38,995 nt of DNA from a virus: IMG/VR virus record IMGVR_UViG_3300038701_002672, positions 1 through 38,995 of that record; one strand, given 5' to 3'. The position numbers and the translations under genes are program-made. How positions within the stretch are numbered: the stretch's first letter is position 1; every line of letters starts with the position of its first letter. Shown here piece by piece: positions 5,732-13,613 of this stretch. Under the pieces are notes generated by a model. That model did not search any database and was not told the DNA's origin. It was given only the letters and a program-made list of their open reading frames with translations.

Positions 5732-5756
5732 GTAACCTTCCGGTTACAATTATTTT
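5732..5756. terminator. Short terminator between the convergent immunity operon and integrase
   Basis: GTAACC-TTCC-GGTTAC is a perfect 6-bp stem with a 4-base loop, followed on the plus strand by AATTATTTTA. The stem is short, so efficiency is uncertain, but the position after the last plus-strand gene is right. No gene is visible in 5640-5909. Confidence 0.5.
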
Positions 5757-5786
5757 AATGTCAATGAGTCTCTTTAGCCTATTAAA

Positions 5787-5825
5787 GATCAACATAGCAC
5801 CCCCTGCAATTGGTTATTGTTGATC
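5787..5825 (-). terminator. Weak hairpin downstream of integrase
   Basis: GATCAACA (5787-5794) pairs perfectly with TGTTGATC (5818-5825). On the minus strand the stem is followed by TTTAAT. It may end or stabilise the integrase transcript, but the long loop makes it a weak terminator. Confidence 0.3.
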
Positions 5826-5909
5826 CTCACCCAGCGCACAGATAAACCATATTTTTCAGATACTTGCAATACGAGTTAAAACACTTAGAATAAGTTTATG
5901 CTTGTTTGA

Positions 5910-6983
5910 CTAATCAGATTTCTGTTTATAATCAGGCATGCGATGCACCGCATCGATTAAAGTCTGCGGTAACGAGTGCGCATAGCGCTCTGTCATCTTA
6001 CTATTACTATGCCCCAGCAAGGTCTGCACAGCGCGTAGATCCGCGGTATTCTTCAAGACATACGTCGCAAAGGTATGCCTAAAACTATAAGGACTAATTT
6101 TTTCTTTGATACCAGCACGTTTTAGCGCTCGGCTAAGCCCGTTTTTCATTTCTTTCTGATGACCTTCTATTTTCCCAGGAAACAAGTAATCATCGTTAGC
6201 CTTGTCTTTAATATGCTCTGCTAGATTTAGTTTTAGATTCTCATTTACAGGGACTGTCCTAAAACGCTTAGTTTTAGACTTTTTAATAACAAAGTGATTA
6301 TCTACAATGTCTTCTACTTTTAGCCGCAGAGCCTCGCTTGGGCGCATGCCGGTGTAGTATAGAATCATGAAGTAAAGCTTGATATGTCCAGTCATCGCGT
6401 CAATTGTACGACTTAATAAATCAGGGTCAACATATTTCGGCGGTAGCTCCTCAACTTTTGGTCTTTTGAAGTTTTCAAAAGGATTAATTGAAATATACTT
6501 TTTTTCGATAGCGTAGTCATACATTTTCTTTAAAAAGGCAGATAGCAGTCTAATCGTGTTCGGCTTATAGTTCTTTAGATAACAGTATTTTAAAACTATA
6601 TTTGAATCGATCATATTAATCATAAAATCACCGACTTGCTTGTATTTCTTTGCAACACCAACAAACATAAACCCTACCGCTTCATGAGAAGAGTCTAGCT
6701 TAAGAAAAGAATTAATTAGCAGACGATTTATTTTTATTGTGCTTTCCGCGTGATAGCCGAGCAACGAGTCTAGATAGTCTACAGTCAGCTCAAAAAGTGA
6801 AATTTCTGACGGCGGCAACTCTATATCAAGACGTAAATAAGTCTTATCTTGCTCATAACGACTCAGTACTTTTCTTGCTTCTGACTTAGTGATCTTGCCT
6901 AGACGAATCCATTTTTGCTTACCTTTAATATAATCAATCAGGTAATAAACACCGTCTTTTTTCTGCCTTGTAATACTAGCCAT
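5910..6983 (-). CDS. int: Tyrosine integrase, 357 aa
   Basis: Site-specific recombinase that integrates and excises the phage at tRNA-Thr. The N-terminal 60 residues resemble an arm-binding domain, residues about 63-175 the core-binding SAM-like domain, and 185-345 the catalytic domain. Visible active-site elements are Arg214 (TGMRPSEAL), Arg302 in YSFRHTFAT with His303, His325 in LLGHS and the nucleophile Tyr334 (TERYAH). The first His of the usual HxLRH box is Tyr299, a tolerated variant. The start at 6983 has no clear ribosome site, and two integrase-arm-like repeats lie directly in front of it, suggesting self-repression. The gene is transcribed away from attP. Confidence 0.95.
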   Translation of the reverse strand: MASITRQKKDGVYYLIDYIKGKQKWIRLGKITKSEARKVLSRYEQDKTYLRLDIELPPSEISLFELTVDYLDSLLGYHAESTIKINRLLINSFLKLDSSHEAVGFMFVGVAKKYKQVGDFMINMIDSNIVLKYCYLKNYKPNTIRLLSAFLKKMYDYAIEKKYISINPFENFKRPKVEELPPKYVDPDLLSRTIDAMTGHIKLYFMILYYTGMRPSEALRLKVEDIVDNHFVIKKSKTKRFRTVPVNENLKLNLAEHIKDKANDDYLFPGKIEGHQKEMKNGLSRALKRAGIKEKISPYSFRHTFATYVLKNTADLRAVQTLLGHSNSKMTERYAHSLPQTLIDAVHRMPDYKQKSD

Positions 6984-6984
6984 A

Positions 6985-7004
6985 GTTAGGTGATCATTAG
7001 GTAA
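6985..7004. promoter_or_regulatory. Integrase arm-type sites, left pair
   Basis: GTTAGGTGA (6985-6993) and ATTAGGTAA (6996-7004) are direct repeats 11 bp apart. The same pattern recurs on the other side of the core at 7230-7249. They overlap the integrase 5' leader. Confidence 0.6.
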
Positions 7005-7050
7005 AATTATAAACAGAATGAAATTAACGTCTAAGTAATTGATTTTAAAG

Positions 7051-7092
7051 AGCCGAGAAGCGGAATCGAACCGCTGGCCTATTGATTACGAA
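7051..7092. other. attP: attP core: 3' half of tRNA-Thr(CGU)
   Basis: Read on the minus strand, 7092-7051 begins with TTCGTAA, an anticodon loop with anticodon CGU. It continues through the T-arm (AGCGGTTCGATTCCGCT) to an acceptor 3' strand ending CTCGGCT. The 5' half of the tRNA is absent and the sequence upstream of the loop does not pair, so this is not a functional tRNA. It is the identity block by which the phage would restore the host tRNA gene after integration. It sits between the integrase gene and the end of the late operon. Confidence 0.85.
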
Positions 7093-7229
7093 TTACTTTT
7101 ATAAAGCAAAATAATCTGCAACAAAATCAACAAACTCTAAAAAGTCTTGTTATTACTGCCTTTTGTTTGTTTTGTATATTTTAGGTTTTTTTATAAAATT
7201 AGCAATATTTTTTATTATTTTAATGCAAT

Positions 7230-7249
7230 ATTAGGTAATTATTAGGCAA
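7230..7249. promoter_or_regulatory. Integrase arm-type sites, right pair
   Basis: ATTAGGTAA (7230-7238) and ATTAGGCAA (7241-7249) are again direct repeats with 11-bp spacing, in the same orientation as the left pair, about 140 bp from the core. The DNA between core and arm (7100-7229) is very AT-rich, as bendable intasome DNA often is. Confidence 0.6.
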
Positions 7250-7282
7250 GAAAAACCCCGCATATGTACGATATGACGGGGC
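7250..7282 (-). terminator. Intrinsic terminator of the late operon
   Basis: On the minus strand CCCCG-TCATAT...ATATG-CGGGG forms a stem with a small bulge, followed by TTTTTC. It lies about 35 bases after the holin stop and isolates the late transcript from attP and integrase. Confidence 0.85.
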
Positions 7283-7315
7283 TTTAGGGAGATTAGTGTG
7301 TATGAAAATTTCTGC

Positions 7316-7495
7316 TTAATTCTTAGCTTCTTTTTTAGCTAGTCCTCGGCTAATTGCATAAGCTGAGCTCGCAATTGCTGTCATAATTGTTGCGTATTCT
7401 GCAGGGACTAGATCTTTTATAGCCATAGCCCAAGTCCCAACTATTGGCAATAATGTTAACCAAAATTCTGTTGTTTTTATTCCTGATTTTGTCAT
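7316..7495 (-). CDS. Small holin-like membrane protein, 59 aa
   Basis: The start at 7495 is chosen because GGAGG lies nine bases upstream; it overlaps the endolysin stop by four bases (ATGA). A hydrophobic stretch begins at about residue 9 (TEFWLTLLPIVGTWAMAI) and a second weaker helix covers 37-50 (IMTAIASSAYAISRGLA). The C-terminus is basic (KKEAKN), typical of small phage holins. The neighbouring endolysin supports a role in permeabilising the inner membrane at lysis. No family-specific motif is visible. Confidence 0.65.
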   Translation of the reverse strand: MTKSGIKTTEFWLTLLPIVGTWAMAIKDLVPAEYATIMTAIASSAYAISRGLAKKEAKN

Positions 7496-7839
7496 TTTCT
7501 GCCTCCATGTTCGATTGAAAAGTGATTGCCGTCGCCAAAACGTCCACCCCAGCAGCATTGGTAGTTTTCCCCGCTAAGAGACTCCCAGAATTCCCCCAGG
7601 GGCTTGTAGTCATTAGATTTTGTCAAATACTTGTCACCTTTAAACAAATTAAGGTCAATCGCTAGGCGTTGAGTATGCAAGCTATTCTTGATACCTTTGC
7701 CAACTGATGCGTAGTAGCTTGCAGTCGACTGGGGTCTCCAGGCCTCACCCATCGTGATGCTATAGCCCGATTTGTAAGCATGCTCGATTAATTGAACGAG
7801 TAGTTTGCTAAATAACTGTTGTTTTTGTAATAATCCCAT
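7492..7839 (-). CDS. Endolysin, M15 family D-Ala/L-Ala peptidase, 115 aa
   Basis: A peptidoglycan peptidase that cuts the stem peptide. The metal-binding pattern of M15 enzymes is visible: SLHTQRLAIDLNLF with His55 and Asp62, and GDGNHFSIEHGG with His106. The length matches compact M15C endolysins such as that of phage T5, which are single-domain without a wall-binding module. There is no signal peptide, so release needs the holin. It is coupled to the upstream gene by a TAATG overlap and to the downstream holin by ATGA. Confidence 0.85.
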   Translation of the reverse strand: MGLLQKQQLFSKLLVQLIEHAYKSGYSITMGEAWRPQSTASYYASVGKGIKNSLHTQRLAIDLNLFKGDKYLTKSNDYKPLGEFWESLSGENYQCCWGGRFGDGNHFSIEHGGRK

Positions 7840-8168
7840 TATTCCACCATTTTTTTTACTAAGCTACCAAGCACACTACCCGCCCCGCCTGCTGCTATAC
7901 CGATTGCGCCAGTAATAACTGCGAGTTTGACTTTCAATGCTTCGCTATCTTTTAACGATGCGTATTTTACATCATTGATCATTTTGCTTAGCGCTTCTTT
8001 GTCTTTTGCTTGTTTGTCTGCAAAGTTATCAATTTTATTATAAAGTCTCTCAAACCCTTCTTTTTGCGCTTCGGAGTGTTTGTCTACGCGCTGGGTCAAG
8101 ACTCTTATATGGAGCATCACTTCGCTGTTACTGTAGGGTATCCCATTTATTTTATCGTTTGTGTTCAT
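7839..8168 (-). CDS. Coiled-coil, C-terminal membrane protein, 109 aa (XhlA-like lysis accessory)
   Basis: Residues 20-80 are a charged helix with heptad character (HIRVLTQRVDKHSEAQKEGF onward). A C-terminal hydrophobic segment at about 84-103 (LAVITGAIGIAAGGAGSVLG) follows. This plan matches hemolysin XhlA-type lysis accessory proteins, a cytoplasmic or periplasmic coiled coil with a C-terminal anchor. Its place directly before the endolysin supports a lysis function. A spanin-like role is less likely because no lipobox or N-terminal signal is present. Confidence 0.6.
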   Translation of the reverse strand: MNTNDKINGIPYSNSEVMLHIRVLTQRVDKHSEAQKEGFERLYNKIDNFADKQAKDKEALSKMINDVKYASLKDSEALKVKLAVITGAIGIAAGGAGSVLGSLVKKMVE

Positions 8169-8174
8169 TGTATC

Positions 8175-9833
8175 TTACTGTGTTAGCTGATTATTATTTG
8201 CCCCATATCCCAGCAAGTCTAAAAGCTGCTTAATTGGACTAGCTTCTACATCATCAGCCATGGGGGCTAACAACGGCGCAGACTGTGCTGCTTTAGATAT
8301 AGCGTTTGCAGTTCCCCCTCCAGCTTTGCCAGCTAGCTTCAAGAGCTGCGCGATGCTACTTTTAGCTAGTGGGCTTTCAAGCATCGGTCTGCCAAGGAAA
8401 CCTATTAATGCACCTAGGCCACCACTTGATGCTCCAGCAGTAGCTGACACTGCATCGAAGGGATTGACCAAGTTTTTTGTTTCACTTCTTGACAGTAGTT
8501 TATCCGTACTTTTCCCAAGTCTGCCGTAGACTCCTAGCTCTTTGTTAACTCCTCTCACCTCTGGAGCGGCTTCTTCTATAGCTCTACGCAGGCCTTTTGC
8601 TTTTGCTCTGTCAATCCCTGTTGAGGCTCCATTGTCCATGATCCCCTGCATGAACGGCCTTTCACCAATGTCTTTATAAAGAAATCTTTTGATTTGATTA
8701 GCTTCTTTTGCCGAAATAGCATCTTTGCTTTTTAAAAGATCATCAATTACATCATCAACTCTAGAAACAATATTACTAGACCCCTCGGGGTTTAGAGACG
8801 AATTAGAAAATGGCTGTTTAATTTTCTGAAAGTTTTTCAGTTCTTCAATAATAGTTTCTTTATCAATAGCACTGTCAGCATTTGCTAAAAAGCCTTCTAG
8901 CTTATTCTCGTTTTCTTCTAAGCCTCGCCTAGCTAAGTTATTAAATCCTTTTAACGTCCTCGGCCTTGTCGTTCGTTCTAAAATATCTCGTCCTAGATTT
9001 TTGCCAGCTGCTAATTCTTTTGGGCTTGGCTTTAGCGCTTTATTTAAAACAGTCGCGCCTTTATCCATGAAATAATCATCTGCTTTATTGCCTAATTTGT
9101 TGGCAACCGGGGCAGCCACAGAACTTGCTAAATCGAATGTCCCACCGACAGCAAAATCTTTTAACGGATTAATATCAGTGTCTTCACCTAACAATGCTCT
9201 GCTAGTATCCTCTAGCCCTTCAACAGCTACGTTAGTTAGTCCACCTCGCAGAATCGGGCTTAGGACCTTCCCCAAGGCTGGCGTTGCAGCTGCCCCTAGT
9301 CCTGGCGCCCCTGCCTCAACTAATCCAGCAATATTAGTCGCTGGACCAATTGTTTTTATAGCTTTTGCTGTGACACCGAAGGGGTTGACATATCCCCCGA
9401 CTTTTCCAAGCGCCGAAGCAATCGGAGAGTTCTGTTGTGACTTTTCTGCTTCGTCACGATTAATTTCTGACATTGCATGGTAGATTTCAGAAATCGGCGT
9501 TTCCCAATCAAAGGGCTTGGCTGCAAGCGTGCTTAATCCGACAGTCAGCGGCTCGGTTAATCCTGCGGTGGAACCACTCGCAAAGCCTCTGGCTGCTGCT
9601 AGTGCGTCATCTTTCAGGCCATAAAGCCGCTCCCACTCTCCACGCTCTTGGCCATTATCACCGCCAGCCCAGTCATTAGACGCGGGGTCAACCATGCCAC
9701 GCTGGCCTAATGCTGCTAGTTGTTCGGGGCTTGCTTGATTGCCACGATTAGCTAGATAAGCATCGGGATTAAACTGGCTTGGCGCTACTCTCTGAGCTTT
9801 ATTAGCTAAATAAGCGTCTGGGTTAAAAGCCAT
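8175..9833 (-). CDS. Ejection (internal virion / DNA transfer) protein, 552 aa
   Basis: The ATG at 9833 overlaps the upstream stop (TAATG). The N-terminus carries two copies of FNPDAYLAN (about residues 3-11 and 21-29), a motif I know from podovirus internal virion proteins. The rest is Ala/Gly/Leu-rich with long helices and hydrophobic patches (ALGKVGGYVNPFG; AGASSGGLGALIGFLGRPM), as expected of proteins ejected into the envelope. Position and composition match the P22 gp7/gp20/gp16 cluster. The exact counterpart is not assignable. Confidence 0.7.
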   Translation of the reverse strand: MAFNPDAYLANKAQRVAPSQFNPDAYLANRGNQASPEQLAALGQRGMVDPASNDWAGGDNGQERGEWERLYGLKDDALAAARGFASGSTAGLTEPLTVGLSTLAAKPFDWETPISEIYHAMSEINRDEAEKSQQNSPIASALGKVGGYVNPFGVTAKAIKTIGPATNIAGLVEAGAPGLGAAATPALGKVLSPILRGGLTNVAVEGLEDTSRALLGEDTDINPLKDFAVGGTFDLASSVAAPVANKLGNKADDYFMDKGATVLNKALKPSPKELAAGKNLGRDILERTTRPRTLKGFNNLARRGLEENENKLEGFLANADSAIDKETIIEELKNFQKIKQPFSNSSLNPEGSSNIVSRVDDVIDDLLKSKDAISAKEANQIKRFLYKDIGERPFMQGIMDNGASTGIDRAKAKGLRRAIEEAAPEVRGVNKELGVYGRLGKSTDKLLSRSETKNLVNPFDAVSATAGASSGGLGALIGFLGRPMLESPLAKSSIAQLLKLAGKAGGGTANAISKAAQSAPLLAPMADDVEASPIKQLLDLLGYGANNNQLTQ

Positions 9834-11206
9834 TATTGAGCCCCCAGCGATTGCATAATCTGCGCTGCTCTAGGATCATTCGGGTTTTGCTTGGCCCATG
9901 CTATGGCTTCTTGATCTTCAGCGCTCATCTGCTGATTTTGCCCGCCCGACATTGCTTTTTGAATCGCGGAAGCTTCTGTTTGATTCATGTACTCGCTGAC
10001 ATCATAGCCAGACTTGTTGAATGAATTAATATACTCATTCTGTTTATCCCGTGTTAAGCGCCTTAGGTTATTAAGTTTAGCCATCCTAACCTCAGGCGTG
10101 TCTGTCATCGTTGGAAGTATTCTGTCGTATTTTTCTTCATCTTCTTTGCGCAATACCCCACCCTCCAAAAACTTAGCGACAAACTGCTTAGCTGCGTTAA
10201 CTTCAGACTGTACATTTTGCGTCTCTGTATCATAAGGATTTAACGATGAAATTCTTCCAGCGATGGGGCCACCAATGTTCTGATTAGACTGTAGTGTTGT
10301 CTCTAGCTTGTCTAGAACCGCCGGGATATTGTTCCCGTCTGCTAAGAGCACAGCTTGTGTTGCAGGAAGTCTTTGGCCTCTTTCATCTCTTGCCTTGTCT
10401 CGGCTATATTTTTCCTGATCCATTAAAAACTTTTGTTGCGCCATGTCTGCACGCATCATTTCCAGCGGATTTAAAGACGCTTTTTCTTTTAAGAAATTAG
10501 TAAAATTAGGGTCTTGCTGTGCGTACTTATATTCTTTGACATTATTAGTCATCAGATCCCCCCCTTTCTGCAGCTTCATGAACTCGGCAATGGCGGACTT
10601 TTGTCTGTTAGCATAATCATCAGCGATCTTATTGCCCTGTCCCATGTAGACTTTTTGCAGTTCTCGGCCGTTGTTGGGGTTAAGCGATCCGACGACACCT
10701 GCTAAGCCGTTCATGATTGCAGAGAACATGTGCGCGTTTTTTTGTTTTTTTAATGAATCATGATCTAAGCCAAACTGGAACTTCATCGCCTCAGGATCAT
10801 TGCCCACAGGGTCTTGGCCGTAGGGCTGTGCGCCTTGACTCCCCAGATTATTCGCGCCCATGCCTAGGTTAGGGGTTTGTGGGGGCTGCATGGCTAGTTC
10901 TTTTGGGCTACCGAATGGCTCGACGTGCAGATGATCTTTTTCAAGGATCGGCTGGAAGCCTTGTTCTTGATAATAAGACTTCATCTGGTCAATTTCTTCG
11001 GGGCTCTTACCCATCGTTCGCAGATCAATGGCATTGCCGCTGGTATGGAAGCTATTGGGCACGCCTCCCACCGCTGCATTCTCATCGGGGCTGCGCATGG
11101 CACTGGTAATCATTTGTTCAAAGGGCGCATTTCCTGCCGCTTGGCGAAGAGCTTCCGCGATTGAGCTAAAGCCTTGTTTGATCTTATCATCTTTAAAATT
11201 AAGCAT
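9833..11206 (-). CDS. Ejection protein with N-terminal M15 peptidase domain, 457 aa
   Basis: The ATG at 11206 is preferred over the TTG at 11221; GAGAGA lies six bases upstream, and it overlaps the previous stop (ATGCTTAA). Residues about 10-97 form an M15 peptidase: SFHTSGNAIDL gives His54 and Asp61, and DHLHVEP gives His92 and His94. The remainder is Gln/Asn-rich and helical. The protein ends with AEDQEAIAWAKQNPNDPRAA, a motif also found in the immunity-region protein at 4177-4866. The likely role is local peptidoglycan digestion during genome ejection, as a structural component. A free lysis enzyme is less likely because a dedicated endolysin is present. Confidence 0.75.
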   Translation of the reverse strand: MLNFKDDKIKQGFSSIAEALRQAAGNAPFEQMITSAMRSPDENAAVGGVPNSFHTSGNAIDLRTMGKSPEEIDQMKSYYQEQGFQPILEKDHLHVEPFGSPKELAMQPPQTPNLGMGANNLGSQGAQPYGQDPVGNDPEAMKFQFGLDHDSLKKQKNAHMFSAIMNGLAGVVGSLNPNNGRELQKVYMGQGNKIADDYANRQKSAIAEFMKLQKGGDLMTNNVKEYKYAQQDPNFTNFLKEKASLNPLEMMRADMAQQKFLMDQEKYSRDKARDERGQRLPATQAVLLADGNNIPAVLDKLETTLQSNQNIGGPIAGRISSLNPYDTETQNVQSEVNAAKQFVAKFLEGGVLRKEDEEKYDRILPTMTDTPEVRMAKLNNLRRLTRDKQNEYINSFNKSGYDVSEYMNQTEASAIQKAMSGGQNQQMSAEDQEAIAWAKQNPNDPRAAQIMQSLGAQ

Positions 11207-12302
11207 AAAAATCTCTCTCAATCGTCGATCCTAGTCTCGATCCATTGACGTAATAATAGCCTTTGTCAGTTAAGATATCGTAGGTATTAGGCGAGTCATG
11301 TTCGACTGCTGTTGCAGTTTCTAGCTTTTCAAAGAACGGATGCCCGAAACTCATGATGACTTGTTTGCCGTTTTCAAAAACATGCTTATAGAACTTATGT
11401 CCAGGTGCACGCCTTCTGCTATGTGTTGCAATAACTCGACCGCCACGGACAATGTCCCCGACAATAATGGTCTCAACCGGCTTGCTACCGCCATCTTCTA
11501 GCTCAATCTCTGTGCCTCTGGGCAGACATGCAGCGCTCGCAATAGACGCCCCCATACCGAATAACGAACTAAACGGGTCACCTTTTCCTGACTGCCCGCT
11601 GGACATCATCGGTGCCCCGAGGTTAGTTTTGTAGAGATTATCAATCATCTGATAGGGTCGCATACCCGCCTGATCGATCTGGCTATGCAGCGTGCCCATG
11701 GTGCCGATTTGGTTTTGCTGGATCTGGTTGAATGCTTGATTAGCGGCGAGACTTTGCTGAGTGCGGCCCATATTCTCCCCTGCCTGCATGCCTTGGCGCT
11801 GCAAGTCCATCTGCCCCTGCATTTTATCAACATCTAGTTGGTCTTTAGCTTGCTGCAGGCCATATTGCGATCTGACCCCAGCCATATTCTGCGCAGCGTT
11901 TCTAGCTGCAGTGGTCTGTGCACCGTAGTTAAGCCCGCTCTTCCCAAAGCCTCTGGATGCAAAACTCTTGTTAAGCTGTGACATCCCTTGAGACATGTCT
12001 TGCTTCATACCGTCTAGCGTACTGTTAAGCGCATTGCCGTAAGCGGACTTTGGCGCATAACTAAGATTAGGCGTGTTAAATTTAAAATTACTACCCGCGT
12101 TATACTGAGGGATGTTCTGCCCGCTAAGCAACTTGCCAGCGGTGACATGCTTCTGCATATTAGAGTAGTCTTGCATCATCCCATAGTTGGGAGTTGCGCC
12201 TTGGGCAGTTTTATAGAGTTGGTCCTCTAGTCTGCCCGTGTTTTGTGGTTTATAGAGAGCCTGAGGGCCTCCGCCGCCTTTGCTGCCACCCATTGACATC
12301 AT
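11199..12302 (-). CDS. Virion protein with C-terminal Hint (intein-like) domain, 367 aa
   Basis: Residues 1-258 are Gly/Gln/Met/Ala-rich and helical, like a podovirus ejection protein (repeats such as MQGQMDLQRQGMQAGENMG). Residues 259-367 match a Hint domain: the nucleophile Cys259 in ACLPRGTEIELEDGG, the VETIIVGDIV block, ATH at 292-294, GHPFF at 320-324 and a terminal YYVNG with Asn353. In inteins and Hedgehog proteins this fold catalyses an N-S acyl shift and cleavage at the Cys. There is no substantial C-extein, so splicing is unlikely and C-terminal self-cleavage or ligation is the expected chemistry. The gene ends by overlapping the M15 ejection protein. The domain call is good; activity is inferred. 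Confidence 0.75.
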   Translation of the reverse strand: MMSMGGSKGGGGPQALYKPQNTGRLEDQLYKTAQGATPNYGMMQDYSNMQKHVTAGKLLSGQNIPQYNAGSNFKFNTPNLSYAPKSAYGNALNSTLDGMKQDMSQGMSQLNKSFASRGFGKSGLNYGAQTTAARNAAQNMAGVRSQYGLQQAKDQLDVDKMQGQMDLQRQGMQAGENMGRTQQSLAANQAFNQIQQNQIGTMGTLHSQIDQAGMRPYQMIDNLYKTNLGAPMMSSGQSGKGDPFSSLFGMGASIASAACLPRGTEIELEDGGSKPVETIIVGDIVRGGRVIATHSRRRAPGHKFYKHVFENGKQVIMSFGHPFFEKLETATAVEHDSPNTYDILTDKGYYYVNGSRLGSTIERDFYA

Positions 12303-12310
12303 TCACCTCT

Positions 12311-12592
12311 TCATTTATCGCCAGAACCTTGTTGTGTACTTCTTCGCAACACATCAACAAGCGGTTTGATCGCTGGCGCTGCACTTCCCTGCCCTTGCGG
12401 CATTCCAAACCCTCCTCCGAAACTTGCCCCCGATTGCGGAGCTTGCTGCGGGTTATAAGACGACGCGTAGGGATCTTGCACAACGCTAGCGTTATTCGGC
12501 ATGCGAAATGCTGGCCCGCCCTGCATCGGCATTGATTGCTTTCCTTTGTTGATTGTATCCCAAAAACCTCCTTCGCTTGGTCCTGAACTCAT
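12311..12592 (-). CDS. Small Gly/Pro/Gln-rich late protein, 93 aa
   Basis: The start at 12592 follows GGAGG and overlaps the acetyltransferase stop (ATGA); the longer frame to 12676 is antisense-free but lacks a ribosome site. The sequence is low in complexity (QQAPQSGASFGGGFGMPQGQ), with a helical, basic C-terminus (IKPLVDVLRRSTQQ). No family is recognised. Its place between acetyltransferase and Hint protein, with tight spacing, suggests a minor virion or assembly component. Confidence 0.65.
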   Translation of the reverse strand: MSSGPSEGGFWDTINKGKQSMPMQGGPAFRMPNNASVVQDPYASSYNPQQAPQSGASFGGGFGMPQGQGSAAPAIKPLVDVLRRSTQQGSGDK

Positions 12593-13164
12593 GATTGGCC
12601 TCCGTCTACTTTTACTAATTTTACTGTGGTTTTTTTCTTTGGTGCTAGTTTCAGATGGAAGTCTTTGCTTAGACAAGCGAGACGTATTTCGTCGGTATAA
12701 TTACGATCTACGCAGACTTCTTGCCTGTAGCGACCTTCTTCTACAAAGCCGCGGTCTAACAAAGGCTGTGCTAGACGATCTTCGATAATCTCGCAGACGA
12801 CTTTTCTAAAGTTACAATGGTTAAATAAATACTCGACCCACATCTCCATGCAGCGACTAGAAGTCTGTTGATTCCTGACTTGTTTATCAATCAGAATCCC
12901 CGCTTTGACGACCATATTGCGATAATTGCAATGATACGCCGAGACCATGCCGATCGTATACGACTGTTGACCATCGTTAGCCTCTAACATCATGATGATG
13001 TTCTGCGACCAAGCGGGATAGTTCATACACTCGTCTAGTGTAGGAATCGCCATGTTGTTACGGAAATAATACGCGTAGTCTGGATCAACGATCCAGTTAG
13101 AGATAAGATGTCCATCACCCTGATTAAAGACTCTTAACGATACAGATGCATTAGATAAATCCAA
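12589..13164 (-). CDS. GNAT-family N-acetyltransferase, 191 aa
   Basis: A TTG at 13164 is the only usable in-frame start, with an in-frame TAG just upstream. The fold-defining pieces are an N-terminal beta strand (SVSLRVFNQGDGHLISNWI), a central block (TIGMVSAYHCNYRNMVVKAG, then ILIDKQVRNQQTSSRCMEMW) where the acetyl-CoA loop lies, and the late strand-helix NFRKVVCEIIEDRLAQPLLD with RGFVEEGRYR. This is typical of RimJ/RimL-like GNATs, which occur in many podovirus late regions. The substrate is unknown. A GAGGGAC motif lies 15 bases before the TTG. Confidence 0.75.
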   Translation of the reverse strand: MDLSNASVSLRVFNQGDGHLISNWIVDPDYAYYFRNNMAIPTLDECMNYPAWSQNIIMMLEANDGQQSYTIGMVSAYHCNYRNMVVKAGILIDKQVRNQQTSSRCMEMWVEYLFNHCNFRKVVCEIIEDRLAQPLLDRGFVEEGRYRQEVCVDRNYTDEIRLACLSKDFHLKLAPKKKTTVKLVKVDGGQS

Positions 13165-13198
13165 GCATGCCTAACCTTCGTCCCTCAACGAAAATTTA

Positions 13199-13606
13199 TT
13201 AAAACGGAACTGAAGCCTCTGATGCCTGTGCTGGCTGAGTATCGTAATACTTAGCAACATGATCATCTGATTTGTCTTCGTTCTTAGTTACTTTGTCTAA
13301 AAACTTAATATTCTTAGCATTGATGTAATAACGATGCTGGTATTCCTCCGCGTCATTCTTCCACACATCATGCCTTAACTCACCCTCAACTAAGACCGCT
13401 GAGCCTTTGCTCAGATACTGTGCACAGTTCTCAGCTAGTTTAGCCCAGCATTCGACATTATGCCAGTCTGTTCTTTTCTCGCCCTCACCGTAATAGCTAC
13501 TAGTCGCAAGCGTCATGGTGACTTTTGTCTTGCCTGAAGAAGTGTGAGACACCTTAGGATCTCTCCCAAGGTGCCCCATCAATAATGTTTTGTTGTAATA
13601 TGGCAT
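13199..13606 (-). CDS. ssb: Single-stranded DNA-binding protein, 135 aa
   Basis: Binds ssDNA during replication and recombination. The OB-fold is clear: YYNKTLLMGHLGRDPKVSHT, then WHNVECWAKLAENCAQYLSK and GSAVLVEGELR. A short linker and an acidic-amphipathic C-terminal tip ending SVPF follow, a variant of the DDDIPF tip that recruits partner enzymes. The protein is shorter than bacterial SSB, as phage versions usually are. It is placed among late and moron genes far from the replication block, which is unusual. The ribosome site is weak, so translation may couple to the lipoprotein gene eight bases upstream. Confidence 0.92.
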   Translation of the reverse strand: MPYYNKTLLMGHLGRDPKVSHTSSGKTKVTMTLATSSYYGEGEKRTDWHNVECWAKLAENCAQYLSKGSAVLVEGELRHDVWKNDAEEYQHRYYINAKNIKFLDKVTKNEDKSDDHVAKYYDTQPAQASEASVPF

Positions 13607-13613
13607 CGTTAAT

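Noticed and set aside
7051-7092. Functional phage-encoded tRNA-Thr
   Set aside because: Only the 3' half from the anticodon loop is present; the 5' acceptor and D arm are missing and the anticodon stem does not pair.
11199-12302. A splicing intein
   Set aside because: Only a handful of residues follow the terminal Asn block and no homing endonuclease is inserted; a C-terminal Hint domain fits better.
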